Assembly: GCA_013396635.1 (NCBI GenBank)
Contig: WBMW01000154.1
Location: forward strand, 609,744 to 673,743
DNA from: Penelope pileata
Lineage: Eukaryota > Chordata > Aves > Galliformes > Cracidae
DNA length: 64,000 nucleotides
Direction of reading: 5' to 3'
In this document: piece after piece, positions 25,001 to 36,545 of the stretch
How the letters are laid out: each line of letters starts with the position of its first letter
Position numbering within the stretch: position 1 is the first letter of the stretch
Translations under genes and position numbers: made by a program
The notes under the pieces: model-generated
Database searches by the model: none
The model's input: only the letters and a program-made list of their open reading frames with translations
What the model was told of the DNA's origin: nothing

Positions 25001-28000
25001 AGCAGCCCACCATGGCCTCCAAGGCCTCAGATCCCTGAGGCATCCCAGTCCCTCTCTCATTGCTCTGCACAGATGTGAAAATTTTTGTGCAGAGCATCTA
25101 GGAACCTGAATCTTCCTCACGAGGAAAGATTACTTGATCTTTTTGCTAATAGTAAATAAATGTCATCCTAAGCATTTGGCTTGTTTTGGCTTCAGTCTGG
25201 CTTTTCCTGTCACAGGAAGATCCTCTTTGTGTATGTGTGTACTGAGCTGCAGAAGGCAGTGCACAAGCTTTGCATACTTGCAAAGAAATCATGGGATGCA
25301 CCTCTGATGTTAAAGGTTTTAGTGCTTGTAAAGCTACCCAGTTGTGCAAATTGGAACTGGAGGATATGAGAAGCCCTCATGGTTTCCTGTCCAGAGTTCA
25401 ACTTCTTTCCGGACATCAGATGTAGCAATGAGGAAAGGACGAAAAGGTCTTGTTTGTGTCATTTATTGAGTTTATCTGATTTCTGGAATTCTGTTGAATG
25501 ACTCTTCTATCCCTCTGGTCCTTGTCAGGGTTTACAGTTTTCTGCACCTGAGGACCTGAGACATTCCACCTGGGAATGTAGTGGTGGTGGTGGGTTGTGC
25601 ACAGCCCTGTCTTCATACACTGCTACTTGTTGACTAAGCATGAAGGTTATCCTCCTATAGATAATGAATGAAGTAAGGACCGTGTTTTCCACACGTAACC
25701 TCAGATGAGCCATCTGGAGACATTTGTCATGCAGGAACCTATCTGCACAAATTGGGCAAGTGTACTTGCAGCCACCTGATGCAAATATCCCAAGGTATCT
25801 TTTCTGCTTGCACTTGGGAAAACACGTTTTCACAGTTTCAGAAGCCAGTTTGAAAAAAATAAAATTATCTTTTCTGGTATCTAGCAGAAAATCTTTCCAT
25901 TTAAAGTGTTACTGAGAAAAATTGCACTAAAACACCTCCCAGCTGATTCTGTCTAGGGAAGAGCAGAATCCAAGCTGCTTTTTTCCCCCTCTTCTTTTTT
26001 GTTTTCCTTGAGAGATTCTTCTCAGGGAGCAGGATATCAGATGTCCTATGTGACATAGAATTCTGTTTTGCTTCTTAGTTTCTTATCCAGTTGTTTTCAA
26101 TGGAGGAGTTTGTTTTTCCTGTATGATTGGAATAATTACCCTGACAAGGCAAAGGACTGGGACAGATGTTCTCCCTAACTGATAATAAAAGCAGTGCCCT
26201 TCAGCTTTGTGCTGGCTGTGAAATCCACTACCATCCCATGATGTTCCATGATGGGATGCAGGCAGTGAATACTTCAGAAAGAGGAGTGTTGCTGCTAATC
26301 TTCCTTTTTACTTCAGGAGAAGACAAGATAACGTCTGCTGGGTTAAATAAATTTGTGTGTTCACTTTCTCCAAACAGAACCTCCCCCCTACTTTTTTTTT
26401 TTTAAAGCTCCTAATTGTTGCAGGTTATCTGCTCTCTGCAAGACAGAATACTGTAGTTTTGATATTTCACCATGAAATGGTGCTGCCAGCTGTCAACAGC
26501 TCAGGGAACAGTTAATTACATTTTTTGTGCAGCTGTTCATAAGAGTGTAAAAAGCTGCTGTTCTCCTTTTAAAAAAAATTCTGGCATCAGTTCTTTGAGG
26601 AGAATAGTTAAGAAATGTCCAAAATACTTATAACTGAAAAGCCAATTCTTCATCTTCCTTTTGTGAAGTAAAAGTGCATTTCCTCTGGTGTAAGGGGAAT
26701 CAGCTTGCTATTCTGAGGTTAAGTTGGGAATGGTTGTGTTTGAAATTCAAGGGAATTTGTAGCCTCCAATCCTAGAAATGTCACTTCCAATCCAGGTCAA
26801 GATCCTCTCTGGTCAGACAAGAGAAAGGGCAGAGGAGCTGCACATTGTACCCAAGTAATCCATTTGTATGGATGGCCTCACATGGATCAGGTCTATGTCT
26901 GTTAATCCCAGGTTGCTCCTTCCTGGTGGACAGCAAATGCCCCAACTTCATGCTGTAACACATCCATAGCTACACCAGCGATCTGAGACTTGAGTTTCTG
27001 GCAATGCCCAAAGGGTTTAGATCCATTCTGGTAAATTCCTCAAGACACATACAGCTCCTGATAGTTTACAATATAGGTAGACAGAGGGTGTGGAAAGCTT
27101 AATTGGCCTGTTTGTCTGAAAGTTTTAATTTCTCAAAAATGATCTTATATAGTCAGGAAGGGTTCTGTTTCAAGAAATTCTAGCCCATAAAAAAAAAATT
27201 GAAATATTTTATTTGGATATTTTCTAAACCAAAACTTCTGCCCCCTAATTTTTAAATGAGAAAATTATTTTGACTTAATATAAATGCATGTTGGGTACTT
27301 TTTCTGTTTTTCAACAGAGTGGTTGAAACCAAAGTGATTTGGAAATGATGACATATTTGTATTGGCCCAAACAGATCTCTTTTTCACTTGGAATTCTCCA
27401 TTTATGAAACTCACATTCTCTTTCTTTTTATATTTTGGGATGGAGGGCAAATGTTAATTTCAGATATTCAGAGGTTAAGACATCATTTCAAGCTACTTCC
27501 ACCACATGAAGAAAAGGAGGCATGGGTGTCCCTTTCATGTTATTCCCACTTCAGTTCAATTCCCTTGAAAGGTATGTGAATATTTAAGCTACTTTTCCTT
27601 CAGCAGGCCGTGGTGAAAGTTTCTTGAAGGACCCTGCAGGTTTCTTAGCTGACTACGAAGAAAGAACCAGCTTCTGTCTTCTACCAAATCCATTGCTCCC
27701 TAGCTCAAATTAGCAGAGAGAAATTCCAGCTATATTCCCAAGGTCACTGGTAGGAGGAGCAACATGCAAAATGCCAGTGCAGCGAAAGGCTTGCAGCCTC
27801 ATGGGGCTGACAGCTAAGGTGGCTATAGTCAGATTTTATGGCATTGGGGTTTGACTTTCTGGGTTACTGCTGCATGGAGAACATAGCAGGTGTTTCTCAG
27901 CTCTGACATTTAATCCACTGCAAGCCATACAGAATGTCTATCCCACAGAGTCCTACCTACTTGGAATTTGTTGTCCAAGCATCCGCCTTATATCATCCAC

Positions 28001-28800
28001 AATGTCCTTCTAACTCTTCTGTTAGGTATTCTGACTCCTCACTCTGCCACCAAATCCTTCATCGTTTTTGCAACTTTGTGTGACTCAATTCTAACACGTA
28101 ATTCTATTCCAGGGATGTTGAAGATCTCCTCAAAGTGGGTCACCTCTCTTATCTGCCCCAAGGGTGTTAAAAATAGGTGAAAATCTGTCAACTCATGCAA
28201 AAATGTCACTTAGTAGCACTGGGAACAATGGGTCTGTTTGCTGCAATGTTTCTAAACAGCTGAAATACTTCTTTTTAGCAGTTACCTTAAAACAGCTGGC
28301 AAGCTTGTATGTATAAATAAATAAAAAATAAAAACAAAAAAACCACCCAGATTGGTGTTGGCTTGGTTCAAAAGCTGAGGTTTCTAAACACAAACACAAC
28401 AAAGACATTTTTTCTTTTTATAGTGATATGGTTTGTTATACCTATGCATTGAAACTTGTGGAGATTTTCACGAGTTCTGAAATTCAGAGAGATATAATAA
28501 ATGGTGATTTAGTTCTAAGATGAGCATTAGAAGGCTTTTCAGTGCTTTTGCAGATCTTTAAAGCGGTAAAACATAAATTGGAAAGAGCAACAGCTCTTTG
28601 TCTGTCTTTGGATAGACCAAAGGAGGTCCCTTATGGAAGGACTGGACAAAGAAATGGTCAAAAAAATTATCAGTTTTGCAAAATAAAATCCATCCCACAG
28701 GATCCCAACTATACACTTTGAAATGAAAATAAAACCTTAAATCTATTTTGTAATGTACAAAATTTTAAATAGTTCAGTACTGCAAAAGTAATTTTGAGAT
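22011..28800. other. repeat-poor noncoding sequence
   Basis: No gene, CR1, LTR or DNA transposon is recognised. A T-run lies near 26391-26402 and an AAAT-rich low-complexity stretch near 28313-28348. The 140-codon plus frame at 22870-23292 is proline- and leucine-rich, without a recognisable domain. Confidence 0.5.
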
Positions 28801-28828
28801 TTTTTGTCTGCTTCCTTCCTATTGGCAG

Positions 28829-28881
28829 TCTGCATTTTTTCCAAAGTTAAGAAACTTTGGAAAATATGGATAATTTGCAGA
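28829..28881. repeat. perfect 12-bp inverted repeat inside a longer imperfect hairpin
   Basis: TTTTCCAAAGTT (28837-28848) and its exact complement AACTTTGGAAAA (28853-28864) flank a 4-nt loop. An outer pairing of TCTGCA (28829-28834) with TGCAGA (28876-28881) extends the stem with an asymmetric bulge. The total of about 53 nt could fold as a stem-loop. No promoter or processing signal is visible. Confidence 0.85.
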
Positions 28882-28917
28882 AAAATTGAAAGGGATGCTG
28901 TTTACTGTCATGCATTC

Positions 28918-28969
28918 TTGTCAGAAATGTGGCATTTGAAAAATCCCAATTAGGACACATTTCTGACAA
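28918..28969. repeat. perfect 14-bp inverted repeat with 24-nt loop
   Basis: TTGTCAGAAATGTG (28918-28931) and its exact reverse complement CACATTTCTGACAA (28956-28969) enclose a 24-nt loop, followed at once by an A-run (28967-28978). It lies only about 50 bp from the preceding hairpin. The arrangement could be a hairpin RNA, a cruciform-prone site, or the relic of a short inverted-repeat element. No duplicated target dinucleotide or tetranucleotide is obvious. Confidence 0.85.
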
Positions 28970-28981
28970 AAAAAAAAAGGG

Positions 28982-31900
28982 AAATTTAATACAAGGAATT
29001 TATATAATTTCAGTGAAGAGAGACCAGCTGAGTCATCTGGGGGAAAAAAAAAAGCCTGCCAAGATTTAGAAGCAGGCTCTTGTCCCAGTGAGAGCACCCA
29101 AACTGCCCTGCACTGAACTTCCAGCTCTCTACCTAAATGTGAATGACTGATTTTTCTCTAGTAAGAAAATGCTGCTTTCACTTTTACTGAAATACCATCC
29201 TTCTGCAAGAGAGTATTTTTTCCAATAAATGGCTGGTGGATCTGTTAGGCTGTGTGTTTATTTGGCTGAATATGTTCAAGGGTGCTTCTGTGCCTGATTT
29301 AAAGAGCTTGAGGGTAGTGATAGTGCGATCTGACAGCTCTCTATGCTTTATACTGGATTAACCCAAAATGCAGTACATCATCTACTGCCAGGATCTACCT
29401 CCTCAACAAATAAGCAAACAAACATAAAAATGCATGACCACGATCATTCACTGTGGGACTTTGATGAAGATTTCTGAGGATCCTGCAACCAGGCTCTGAA
29501 AGCTCTCTCTGACATAAGCAAATCCCTGGTTAGAAGAAAACCGAAGCTTGTTGGAAAACCTTCGTGTGTCAGTCTTCACAGGTTTCAAAGCACGATATCT
29601 GTCTCTGTGAAAGTTCTGGACATGTTCTCATTCTGCATGTGCCCATCAGTGCCCATCACGTTGTTCCCTAACCAGGCAGTGAGTGCCATGGCTCACTCAC
29701 CTTGCAGGTGCTCAGAGCTTCTGGGACTGTCAGTCCCCTTTTCAAGCTGGAAACACACTGGCTGACAGCAGAAGAGCACTGGAATGGATAAGACATTATT
29801 GATATCTAGTTTTCTTCCCTAGAAATATGACCTTAGCATGCTGTGGTTTTCAGGGCTCTTTTAGTGCTAACTAGATGTAAAGACAGACTTTTCCAGTAGG
29901 CTGATGGCTCCTACAAGATCTACTCCTTGCTGCTAGAACAAAGCTCATGCTGAGGCTTACTAAACAGTTGGTGACAGCAAATGTCTACAAAGGAGGATGG
30001 CAGGAGCATTGGAAAATGCAGCCCAGAGACATGAATAAGTGTGCTTGGCAAGATTCAAGGCACTGCTCTGTACCTCAAGAGAGGAGTCAGACACCAACAA
30101 CAGCAATTCCTTGAGCATCCCCCCGCCAAATACCCTCAGAAGTCACAAGATGGAAAAACACATTGGCTAAAATCTGTTCCCTCAACAGTCTGCTTGAAAA
30201 GCTACAAAGAAAAGTCCAAGCCTCTTAGCATTTCTTTTGCAGATAACTCTGGAATTGAGCTGAGTTATTCAACTAACAAGACATGCCCAGTTCTCTGCTC
30301 TGCTTCAACATTTTCAGAATATAAAGCAGCAGGCACAGTGAGAAATTGAGCAAGCAACATGAAAATGGAAAATAAGGCAGATAATTTAACTTCATCAATG
30401 CAATTGTATGGAATTGAAAAGTCATTTCAGCAGCCCCGGGACATGTGAACAGCCCTAGAGAGTCCAGACATAAATGCAAGATATTTTCTGAACTTCAAAT
30501 GGATCCAAAGTTTCCAAGTAGGAAGGAATTGTTTTAGCATGTAGTTTTCTAATTAAATGTTGGAAAAGCATAGTGACGGAGTAGCTTCTGATTAATTTAC
30601 ACGAAAGCAACTGCACTGTAAGTAAAAAAATACTCTGAGTGGATATGGCCTTACCAAAGGACAGAGCTTGGCCCAGCATCTCTAAAGTTCGTGCACCTAT
30701 ACAATCAGAAACTCTTAAATAGAACAGGAAATTGTGGCTAAAACCTCTCAGAACTGGAGTCAATTAGTGCTAATTTAGTTCAGTCTTTCTTGCAATAAAT
30801 GGATGTAAATAAGGGATCCCTGGTGGAGACAGATTTACAGCATGCAAAACAACTATAAAAGTAAAAACAGGAAAATAGAGCTGGTCTCTGATAAGAAGGT
30901 GTGAGCTAATTATGAGCTTCCAGCTAGCTCAAGAAAGTAGCACACTTAACCCCAACAGATAGTAAATGTCTAATCTTTCAGTTTATGGTGATTGACAGAT
31001 GTAACTCACTGTGAGAAGAAGAAAAGAGAAGTGACATTGCTGCTCTTTGCATTGCTTTACCATGTGTTACATCAGACAAGACTCAGCTATGCAAAACAAT
31101 GTAATTTAATCCCATCTCTTATCTTCCCTAGTGTCTCGTTCTTTCACATCCCAAGGTTTCTCTACCACTTATGAGCCAGTTGTCTGATCTTATTAACCTC
31201 CCTCCTTTTCCTAGTTAAGGTTTTTCTCAGCCTTCTTAGGTTTGAGGTAGACACAATTTGGGTGAGATGGAATGGAAGAAAGTAAGAAAGAAACCATATA
31301 GCTACTGCACATCATATGGTCTGGGGTGTTCCTCTATTTCTCCAGGAAATCTTGGGGTTGTTCCTTGCATTATCTTCCAAGAATAAAGTGAAGGTCTTTG
31401 GATTTCACTCCTGATGGCCACCAACATGGATTGTACGAAGAGCACAAGAGCATTAGACAAAGGTCCTTGTGTCATAAGGAAAGAGAAATGGAAGGGAGAT
31501 ATTCCACTAATGGTGGAATAATTAAATGCATATGGAGAAGAGAGTGAGCCTGCACAGCTCTGGCTCTCTGACTGGACTTCTGGCTGCACTTGTTTGTGGT
31601 GGAGAGTCTGGAGTAGGTGAGATGGGTCCATTCCTGGTCTTATGGTGAGAGACCCACGGGCAAAGAGAGGTTGACACGCAGTGAGGGAGAACACCAGAGT
31701 TTCAACTAGCACTGAGGGTACAGATTTCCTACAGCAATTTCTGACTTCCTAGAAACTGTATGAGTGCACACATACGGATCTGGATTGATCTCTGGTCTCA
31801 CCTGAAGGTAACCCATGGTTGGAACAACATTTGTGATCTTTGAGTCAAGCGCATCACAGGATCAATACCTGGGAGTCAGCAAGAAGCTACGAGTACGAGT

Positions 31901-32173
31901 GATGCACAGGGCAAGTGTGACACCAGCTGAACTTCAAAAGGGACCTGCAGATAATCTGCAAAAACATCTGTTGTTGCCTCTTCCTCCATCTGGCTGTACC
32001 CACAGTAGGGTGACCTGGTTTCCCAGCTACACTTTCTACAGAGAGGTGAGGAAGGAGCAGACCTTTTGAGGTGTAGAGGTGGCCGGAGGTGAAGCAATAG
32101 ACACCCTGAAGACCAGAGTAGATATGTTCCAACAGCAGATGCTGGCCATCCATCCATCCCTGTGTGCTTCAGG
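28982..32173. other. unique noncoding sequence
   Basis: No gene or recognised mobile element is seen. An A-run follows gggggg at about 29040-29053. The frames at 30041-30349 (+) and 31302-31712 (-) have no recognisable motif. Confidence 0.5.
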
Positions 32174-32400
32174 GTGGATAGTTTTAGGATAATTTAGCAT
32201 AATTTAGGACAGTTAGGGTGGTGAAGCACTGGCACAGGTTGCCCAGAGAGGTGGTGGAAGCCCCATTCCTGGAGACACTCAAGGTCAGGCTGGATGGAGC
32301 TCTGAGCACCCTGATCTAGGGGTAGGCATCCCTGTTCATGGCAGGGAGGTTGCACTAGATGACATTTAAGGGTCCCTTCAAACTCAAATAATTCTATGGC
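32174..32400 (+). mobile_element. CR1 LINE, 3' UTR fragment
   Basis: CR1 3' end landmarks are clear: ggtggtgaagcactggcaca, ggttgcccagagaggtggtg, ctggagacactcaaggtcagg, gttgcactagatgacattta and gggtcccttcaaactc. It closes in a single ATTCTATG at about 32391-32398. The left part (gataatttagcataatttag) corresponds to the usual AGATTAGATATTAGG segment but is degraded. It is 5' truncated and has no coding content. Confidence 0.92.
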
Positions 32401-35369
32401 TCTTACTACAGGGCAGTGCAGCATTTAAAGCTGCATCCTACCACCTCTCGTCACCTCCCAGCCATGTGGACTGGGCTAATTTTGCAAACAGCAGTGGATC
32501 ATGACAGTTGGTGGGACTGACTGGAGCCCAACAGGTGGTGCAAATACAGGCTTGGCTCTCCAGCTCTGTTACACATCAGTGAAGGAGCCCTATGAGACCA
32601 TGTAAGCAGCCACTGTTCCTGGTGTACACTGCTGCAGGTACCCCCAGTGCTGCCACCGGAGGTCTCAGCAGAGACTGGGGAGTTTATTAAAAAAGGTGAG
32701 TAATTATGCAGAGCAGCTCACGTATTCACCACACCATATGTGTACAGGCTGCGACCTTTCTGGCAGTTCCTGTAGCACAGCCTTCAGCAAGCTTGCCACA
32801 GACGTAACAGGTAACCAGACCTGCACCAGGGAGCACTTGCTGATTGCACTGAGAGCTGCTAAACAGCTCTGACAATAAGCGTTTAAAGAGCAGTTTCCTT
32901 TCCCTCTTCACTTTTTTGCCTAATTTATTAAGAGTGAGGTCATTTTGATTATTAACCCGAGCCCTTTGCTTTCCATAGGCAAGGGCTTCCACCCTCGTGC
33001 TGCACGTTTACACGCCGCCTCTCTGAACACTTTATTACTTGATTTTCCTGTTTGATTTCCCAGGGCACTTCAGTTCCTGTTCTGAGATACAGTATGTTCA
33101 GAGAGTTAGTTAAAGACTCGCAGATCTCCAAATCTTCAGGGATAGATTCTTTTCCTCCTTCTCAGTAGCTGACAGATGGTTATTCTTCAACAAATAAAAT
33201 CCAAATTGTACAAGTCTGGCCTGCTGTAGAAGCAAGTTCTTAATAAGTGTCTTGCTGTGATGAAAGGAAATAGAGGAAAAAGTAACAACCCTGAAGTGAG
33301 GGGATTTAGAATTAAAAATAGACTCTGTGTGTCCGTTTGGTAGAACTGCATGGCAAAATTTTCCATCTGAAGGGGACCTTAACAGCACAGAGGCTTGATA
33401 TTGGCTCTCTGCAAAGAGGTGAATTATACCCACAGCAAACTCTCCTGAGTGCCTGCTGTTTTGTGAGCCAGTGGTGGTGATGTGCCAAGCCTGCCTCGTG
33501 CAGGACCCCACATGTGGATTTACATTGAGGGGAAAATGAGCTGCACCCAGCCATCCTAACACAGCCAGGATGAGACCTGCCAGGGCTGTGGGAAAGGGCA
33601 CCCTGTGGGTCTGCTCAGGGCATCGAGGATGGGCTGAGTTTATGAGGCAGAAGCTGGCTCAAAGCCATCATGAAGGGCTCTCCAATTACCCAACTGCAAA
33701 CTCACGCCATCCTCTATCCCCTTCTTGCTAAAGCTCTAACCACTCTAAAATGACTTTATAAAACTTCAAAAACTCACTGTGTCTTCATCTGAAAAATCCT
33801 GATCTGTAAAACTCTTGGTTCACTCCTGCAGAACATTATGGGGCAGCTCCAGCTTTTTTTGGGCCAACCTCTGCTCTGATTACCGTTGGTGTGGACCAGT
33901 TCCCACCCCAAGGTTTAGGCTGATTCCAGCACTATCAGCAGGGTTCTCATGATTGTGCAGAGAAAGCCTGAGCCTGCCGTATAACCTCTCCAACATAAAA
34001 AGCATGGTGAGTGGTAGTGTGGTGGGCATGCAATGAGCATGACCCCTTGGACAGCATTACCGCAGCCCCATGGACTAGCCCATCCAGCTAACCCCTCTCC
34101 TCACAAGACAACTCTTTCCCCTTACATAATTGCTGACATAGTCAAGGCTTCCGGACAACTAAAATATTTGCAGATTTTGCTCCTTCTCACTTCTTGGGTA
34201 AAAAAAAATAATCAATATTATTTTCAGAAATATGAACACCTACCTTCATATGAAGGGGTTACTGCTCAGGCTGGCTGGCAAAAAGTGACCAATGGCAAGG
34301 TAATCCTACAGGGGAGAGAGCTCTGGTGCTCTGGTGTTTGAGAGCTGCTGAAAAGCATCTTCATTAGCTCATCATTAGCTGTGGGCTGTGAATGGACTGA
34401 CCCCAGACAGCAGTCCTCAGATAGCCGATGGGTATTAGTCACCATATCAACTGATAAAGAACAGCCTTAAGCCAGTTTGTTATTAATCTTTGATTAATTC
34501 TTCATAATTCAAAAGTAGGTAATTCAGATTGCTTAGAAAAAGCATTTGCTCCTTGGATATGAAGAACAGAAGCAAGCAAAACAATATACTAAACTCAGGA
34601 TTTTTCCCTCCTGATATCTCTTCAGATGCTCCAAAAGACACTTTTCATTTCACATGGTGCCTCATTTGAACTTCTTCAGATTTGTCTGGAAGCATCAAAT
34701 AGCAGTTGATACTTCCCTGCCTTGAAGTTATTGCTTCAAGAAAAAGAATTGGGCATATATGCATTTTCTTTTGGATGCTTTACAAATCCGCATTATCAAA
34801 TGTACAGACATAATGTCAAATGTACCCATTTATGGTCCCAAGTAACCATGCATTGCATAGGCATTGGCTTTGCCTGGTTGTTCTGACAAAACACTAAGTA
34901 ATGTACCCTTTTTTCCCTTCTTTTCATCATTTATTGCTTGTGAAGGCTTGTAAGGTTTCTCGTGACAACACCACTGCCTATGCAATGGGATTCAATATCT
35001 CCAGTAATTTTCACCACTTGTTTCTCCTCCTCCTCCATGCTCTGGTTTGTTTCCAGTTCAGCAATGAGCTAAGGAGCGTGACTGTCCTGCTCCCTGAGGA
35101 CTGCTGCCTTGTCTTTCCCAGCGGTGCCTTTTATTCGCTGCGGTTCTGCCCAATTGCCCAGGCTGCATGACATCTCCCAGGAGGTACCAGCCTCAGCAAA
35201 CCCAAACAATGGGCTTAATATCAGCCCTGGAAGGCACAAAGGGCCCCATAGCTGCCCCTGTATGAAAGTCCTGAAGTAGCAACTCAAACAAACTCTGAAA
35301 GTTAAAAACTGCAGCAAGAGAGTCTGGCTCTCTGACGCATTTACATTTCTCCTCTCCCCACCAGTCTCT
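32401..35369. other. unique noncoding sequence
   Basis: No gene is supported. The 163-codon minus frame (33110-33601) starts with a hydrophobic stretch that could be mistaken for a signal peptide. It has no downstream domain, no Kozak-type context and no matching exons. Confidence 0.5.
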
Positions 35370-35490
35370 GAGCACCTCTTAAATCACCTCTAATATGATG
35401 TATCTTCACAACTCCCCTCCAAGATAAGGGTGATACCATCATCCTTGTTTTACAGATGGAGAGCCAGGGCACAGACAGAGTACTACTGTC
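35370..35490 (-). mobile_element. MIR/CORE-type SINE remnant
   Basis: The segment reads like the reverse strand of the MIR core and 3' region: tcttcacaactcccc corresponds to the 'cctcacaac' block, then an accatcatccttgttttacag stretch, then gagccagggcacagacagag, which matches the 'gaggcacagagagg' block. Order and spacing fit a single old copy of about 100-120 bp with no coding capacity. The subfamily cannot be decided by eye. Confidence 0.6.
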
Positions 35491-36329
35491 TAATTATTTT
35501 TCTTTTATTAGTGAGGCTACCTCTGACAGTACCTGGTTATGTCTCAGTTCCGTGTGCTCAGCCCTTCCAGTAGCTGCTATTACACAGAGGCTCATAAAGG
35601 CCATCAAGTTGCCAGAGAAGCATCAGTCCAAGAAATTTCACTGGTTGCATCACTCCGGTTCTTGCTGTAATAATATAAATGCAACTACAGAGAACATAAA
35701 GGAACCACACGCATTTCTAAAAGCATACAGTTAAAAACAAATATTGGTTCGCTTCAGTCATGAGCAATTGTCACTCATATTAGTGAGAACATGTTGTACA
35801 TCCCAGGGAGATCGTTTTATTTCGTGCCCTAATTTGACTCCTCTGAGCAATACTAAAAAGCGTTTCTTGTTGCCCTGTTTGGTTGCGCAATCTCTGTTCC
35901 CCAACTGGGGAAATCCATGCCCATTTTCTTTAAACGTGTTCATTTTCAGAATGAATAGAAAATCTACTTGCCATGCCATGACAAGTAAATTTGACATCAC
36001 ATGGCAAATCCTCTCTTCCATTTACACCTCCATGGCACAGCTTTATAACCATGCGAAGCCACCCCTCTAACCCATCCCTCCTGACCCTTCAGCATAGTTA
36101 TTTCTGGTGCAACTCACACCAGACCTTGATCCAAGCCCCTGCACATGACCCAAGCTTACATACAACATCCTTTTAAAAAAAAAAAAAAANCCCACAACAA
36201 TCAGTTGGATGCTGAGCCACAGCGTTGCAGCAAAGTACTCAACACACCAGGCCACTTTTCTACCTTAGGAAGAAACAACAAAAATCCAACTTTGACCAAA
36301 GCAATGATAATTTTTCTATCCCTCCTGCG
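35491..36329. other. unique noncoding sequence with A-run and one ambiguous base
   Basis: No gene is seen. A 15-base A-run (36175-36189) ends in an N at 36190, consistent with sequencing or assembly slippage at a homopolymer. The sequence between this point and the CR1 at 36.3 kb is not recognised. Confidence 0.5.
36190..36190. other. ambiguous base at the end of an A-run
   Basis: A single N terminates a run of 15 A, a typical place for homopolymer miscounting or a tiny unresolved join. Confidence 0.95.
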
Positions 36330-36545
36330 CAGCCACTGGCTAAGGGTTACAAAACACTGGAAGAGGCTGCCCAAGGAGGTGGTGGAGTCTTCTTCTCTAG
36401 AGATATTCAAAACCCACCTGGACGCCTACCTGCATGACCTACTGTAGGGAAGCTGTTCTAGCAGGACAGTTGGACTAGGTGAACTCCAGAGGTCCCTTCC
36501 AACCCCTATGGCTCTGTGATTCTGTGATTCTGTGATTCTGTGATA
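36330..36545 (+). mobile_element. CR1 LINE 3' end with four terminal 8-mers
   Basis: This is a well-preserved CR1 3' end: acactggaagaggctgccca, gaggtggtggagtcttcttc, gagatattcaaaacccacct, gttggactaggtgaactcca and ggtcccttccaacccc. It ends in about four tandem ctgtgatt units (36512-36544). The wording matches a CR1-Y-like subfamily, different from the copy at 41.6 kb. The intact 8-mer array and the unbroken 3' UTR suggest a comparatively young insertion. It is 5' truncated. Confidence 0.94.

Noticed and set aside
33110..33601. 163-codon minus frame beginning with a hydrophobic, signal-peptide-like stretch
   Set aside because: The hydrophobic start is the only attractive part. The rest has no domain and no cysteine or glycosylation pattern of a secreted family.
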